Shown piece by piece: positions 14,229-21,310 of a stretch of 21,310 bases of DNA; the stretch's first letter is position 1; every line of letters starts with the position of its first letter. Under the pieces are notes generated by a model. That model had not been told where the DNA came from. It searched no databases and saw only the letters and a program-made list of their open reading frames with translations. A program made the position numbers and the translations under genes. Origin of the DNA: Pelomonas sp052436255. Its GTDB lineage: Bacteria; Pseudomonadota; Gammaproteobacteria; Burkholderiales; Burkholderiaceae_C. The stretch spans positions 1 through 21,310 of the forward strand of contig JBQVNP010000091.1 of assembly GCA_052436255.1 (NCBI GenBank), written 5' to 3'.

Positions 14229-14253
14229 AACGCCCTCCTTGCGGAGGGCGTTT
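14229..14253. terminator. Strong bidirectional intrinsic terminator
   Basis: A perfect 10-bp stem, AACGCCCTCC (14229-14238) and GGAGGGCGTT (14243-14252), closes a TTGC loop, followed by a short T-run. On the opposite strand the loop reads GCAA and the stem also ends in Ts. It lies exactly between the convergent ends of the His-rich protein gene (14223) and the hybrid kinase gene (14265), so it can serve both. Confidence 0.88.
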
Positions 14254-14264
14254 GCATTGGCGCG

Positions 14265-16741
14265 CTATTGCCGCAGCTGCGCGCGGATCTCGTCCAGCAG
14301 CGCTTCCAGGTCGGGGAATTCAAACGGCTTGAGCAGCGCCCGCACGTTCGGGCCGAAGGTCGACAGGTCGTCCCCCATCGCATAGCCCGACGAAAACAGC
14401 AGCCAGGCGTCGGGCTGCTGCCGCAGGATGGCGCGAGCCAGCTCCACGCCGGACATCTTGGGCAGGCTGACATCGGTCATGACGAGGTCGAACTTGCCCG
14501 GTGCGTAGGTCACCAGTGCGTCCTCAGCGGTGGCACAGGCCTCCACCTCCAGCCCCAGTTCTTCGAGCAAAAAGGTGATCTGCTCGCGCAGATCGGCGTT
14601 GTCCTCGATGAAGAGGGCGCGCAGCGGCAGCTCCGCCGGCGGCTCGCCCCGAAGCGGCGCGGACCGCCGGGAAGCGGCCAGCTCCGCCACTGTGCGGGCC
14701 AGCACGCGCGGCGACACGGCCTTGGGCAGGCAGCGCTGGAAGCCGGCTTCGAGCGCTGCGTCACGGTCCGTCGCCCGCACATAGGCGGTCACGGCGGCCG
14801 CTGCCAGAACCTCGGGACCAAGCTGCATTTCCCGGCGCACGTAGCGGATCAGGTCATAGCCTCCCATGCCGGGCATGCCCAGGTCGCTGAGCAGCACGTC
14901 AAAGCGCTGCTCGCGCAGCAGCATGATGGCCGCTTCGGCCGATTCGGCCGTGACCGCATCGGCGCCGCGCTCCGACAGCAGCCGGGCATGGGCTTCGAGC
15001 ACATCTGCATGGTCGTCGACCAGCAGCACCCGCACGCCGTCGATGACCGGCTCGATCCCCCCGCCATCGGCATCCACGCCGGACAAGCGGGGATGGGAAT
15101 GGCCGGCGCGCGGCAGGCGCACCCTGAACACGGCGCCCCGACCCGCGCCGGCGCTGTCGGCCGACACCGCACCACCGTGCAGCTCGACCAGGTTCTTGAC
15201 GATCGCCAGCCCCAGCCCCAGGCCACCATGCATGCTGGTGGCGCTGCCGTCGGCCTGGCTGAAACGGTCAAACAGGCGGGGCAGGAAGTCCGGCTCGATG
15301 CCCTGGCCGGTGTCGCTGACTTCCAGCTCGACGACCGGCCCCTGCACCGCCGTCGACAAGGTGACAGTGCCGCCGACCGAAGTGAACTTCATTGCATTGG
15401 TGACGAGGTTCATGACGATCTGGGTGAGCCGGCGCGAATCGCCGAAGACCTCGGCCGCCTCGGGCGCCAGGCGCAGCAGCAGCTCGAGCTGGCGCGACTG
15501 CGCCGTCGGACGTGCGTTCTCGACCGCGCCCATGACGATGCCGTTGATATCCACCCGCTCGACGTTCATCAGCTGCTTGCCCGCGGCGATGCGGCTCATC
15601 TCCAGCAGGTCATCGACGAGCACCGCCTGAGCCTGGGCATTGCGCGCGATGGCCTGGATGCCCCGCTCCAGCATGCCCGGTTGCACGCCCGGATGCGTCA
15701 GCACATTGACCCAGCCGATGATCGCGGCCAGCGGCGTGCGCAGCTCGTGGCTGATGGCGGCGACGAATTCCTCCTTGGCGCGCGCGGCATGGTCGGCAGC
15801 GCTGCGCGCGGCCTGCTCGGCGGCCAGCAGTTGCTCGCGGCGCAGCTGCAGTTCGTGGCGGTCGGTGATGTCGTGGAAATAGACGGACAAGCCTTCGGGC
15901 GACGGATAGCAATGGCATTGCAGCCAGCGCCCGGCCGCGCCGGGCGCCACGGCTTCGAACGAGAACGCCTGGTCGCCCGCGCCCGAGCTGTCGAAACCAG
16001 TCTCGAAGTCCTCCTCGCCAAACACGTCAGTGCGGCGCTGCCCGATCAGCTCGGCCTCGCTGAGGCCGAGCAAGCGTGCGCCCTGCTCGTTGACATAGCC
16101 GATGCGGCCATCAGGCTCGACCAGCAGCAGCCCGTCGGTGATGCTGCTCATCATGGCCTTGAGGCGGCGGTCGGCGGTCAACAGCGCCTCGGTGCGGTCC
16201 GAGACACGCCGCTCCAGCGTCTCGTTGAGCTCGCGCAAGCGCTCCTCGGCGCGCCGACGCTCCTCGACTTCGGCCAGCAGTGCGAGGTTGGCGCGCTGCA
16301 GCTCGCGGCTCTTGCGGTCCAGCTCGGCGAACACGGCCACCTTGGAGCGCAGCACCGCCGGGTTTACCGGCTTGTGCAGGTAGTCCACCGCGCCTGAGCC
16401 ATAGCCCTGCAGGCGGTACTGGTCCTGATCGAAATAGGCAGTCAGGAAGATGATGGGCAGGTGGGCGTTGCGTTTGCGCTCCTTGATCATCTGGGCCAAC
16501 TCGATGCCGTTCATGTCGGGCAACTGGATGTCCAGCACCATGACCGCGAACTCCTGACCCATCAGCGCCAGCAGCGCCTGGTCGGCCGACAGCGCCCGCA
16601 CGATGCGGTAGCTCGGGTCGGTCAGCACGCTTTCCAGCACGAGCAGGTTGGCCGGCTCGTCGTCGACGATCAGGATGTTGGTGAGCTCCTCCTGGCCCGC
16701 TTCCAGCGCCTGGACGTCGGTCGTCGGCATCGTCATCGTCA

Positions 16742-16742
<1 letters not shown>
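14265..16742 (-). CDS. Soluble hybrid sensor kinase REC-PAS-HisKA-HATPase-REC-REC
   Basis: An 825-residue cytoplasmic hybrid histidine kinase with no membrane segment. Domains in order: receiver 1 at 21-137 (phospho-acceptor D71 in VLDIQLP, K124 in LHKPV); coiled coil about 138-190; PAS about 192-292 (ITDGLLLVEPDGRIGYVN); HisKA with H332 (AISHELRTP); HATPase with N449, DTGQG at 477-481 and GGLGLGL; receiver 2 about 570-685 (D620 in LLSDLGMP); receiver 3 about 708-822 (D757 in VMTDVSLP). The start at 16742 is chosen because it forms a TAATG overlap with the upstream kinase stop, predicting coupled, balanced expression. Receiver 1 probably receives phosphate from, or is read with, the poly-HAMP kinase. 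The input signal is unknown. Confidence 0.93.

Positions 16743-21310
<4,568 letters not shown>

Noticed and set aside
14268..16397. Long rightward open frame opposite the second hybrid kinase
   Set aside because: It is antisense to a kinase with complete catalytic motifs; the translation is rich in Gln, Gly, His and Arg with no domain.

Overview
The window is a high-GC chromosomal segment from a betaproteobacterium, most likely Burkholderiales (Comamonadaceae or the Rubrivivax/Leptothrix/Roseateles group). Pointers are the solitary Bug-type substrate-binding protein, the MerR/EAL pair with a MerR C-terminal domain of Burkholderiales type, and the divergent queG / tsaE-amiC arrangement. Order and family are inferred from protein style, not from a search. 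No rRNA, tRNA, CRISPR array, insertion sequence or prophage was seen.

Layout: 1-5318 is a leftward series: queG, a periplasmic chalcone-isomerase-like protein, a Bug substrate-binding protein, xerD, and the N-terminal 456 residues of a TonB-dependent receptor that runs off the left edge. At 5313-7144 tsaE and an AmiC-type amidase run rightward, coupled by an ATGA overlap; the tsaE and queG start codons lie within 6 bp of each other. At 7271-10062 a leftward cluster encodes an FAD oxidoreductase, a 55-residue DUF2256 zinc-ribbon protein (too short for many gene callers), and an iron-sulfur photolyase/cryptochrome. Divergent from it, at 10164-12038, are a MerR-type regulator and a stand-alone EAL phosphodiesterase. 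These five genes look like one light- or redox-responsive divergon, reminiscent of LitR-photolyase clusters and of the E. coli BluR/BluF pair, but with no visible B12-binding motif and no BLUF domain.

After a strongly structured intergenic element (12039-12108) come an uncharacterised three-helix membrane protein and a leaderless M15-type peptidase (12158-13716), then a secreted His/Arg/Tyr-rich small protein (13837-14223) with a clear SD and a strong bidirectional terminator. The right third (14265-21310) is a leftward pair of hybrid sensor kinases joined by a TAATG stop/start overlap. The upstream kinase is a very large poly-HAMP protein (six complete 92-residue HAMP units plus a seventh in view, then GAF, coiled coil, kinase and three receiver domains), cut by the right edge. 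The downstream kinase is REC-coiled coil-PAS-kinase-REC-REC. Together they carry six receiver domains and no visible Hpt domain.

The most noteworthy items are the MerR/EAL versus oxidoreductase/DUF2256/photolyase divergon, the Nik1-like poly-HAMP kinase with near-identical alternate repeats, and the unassigned membrane protein/peptidase pair.
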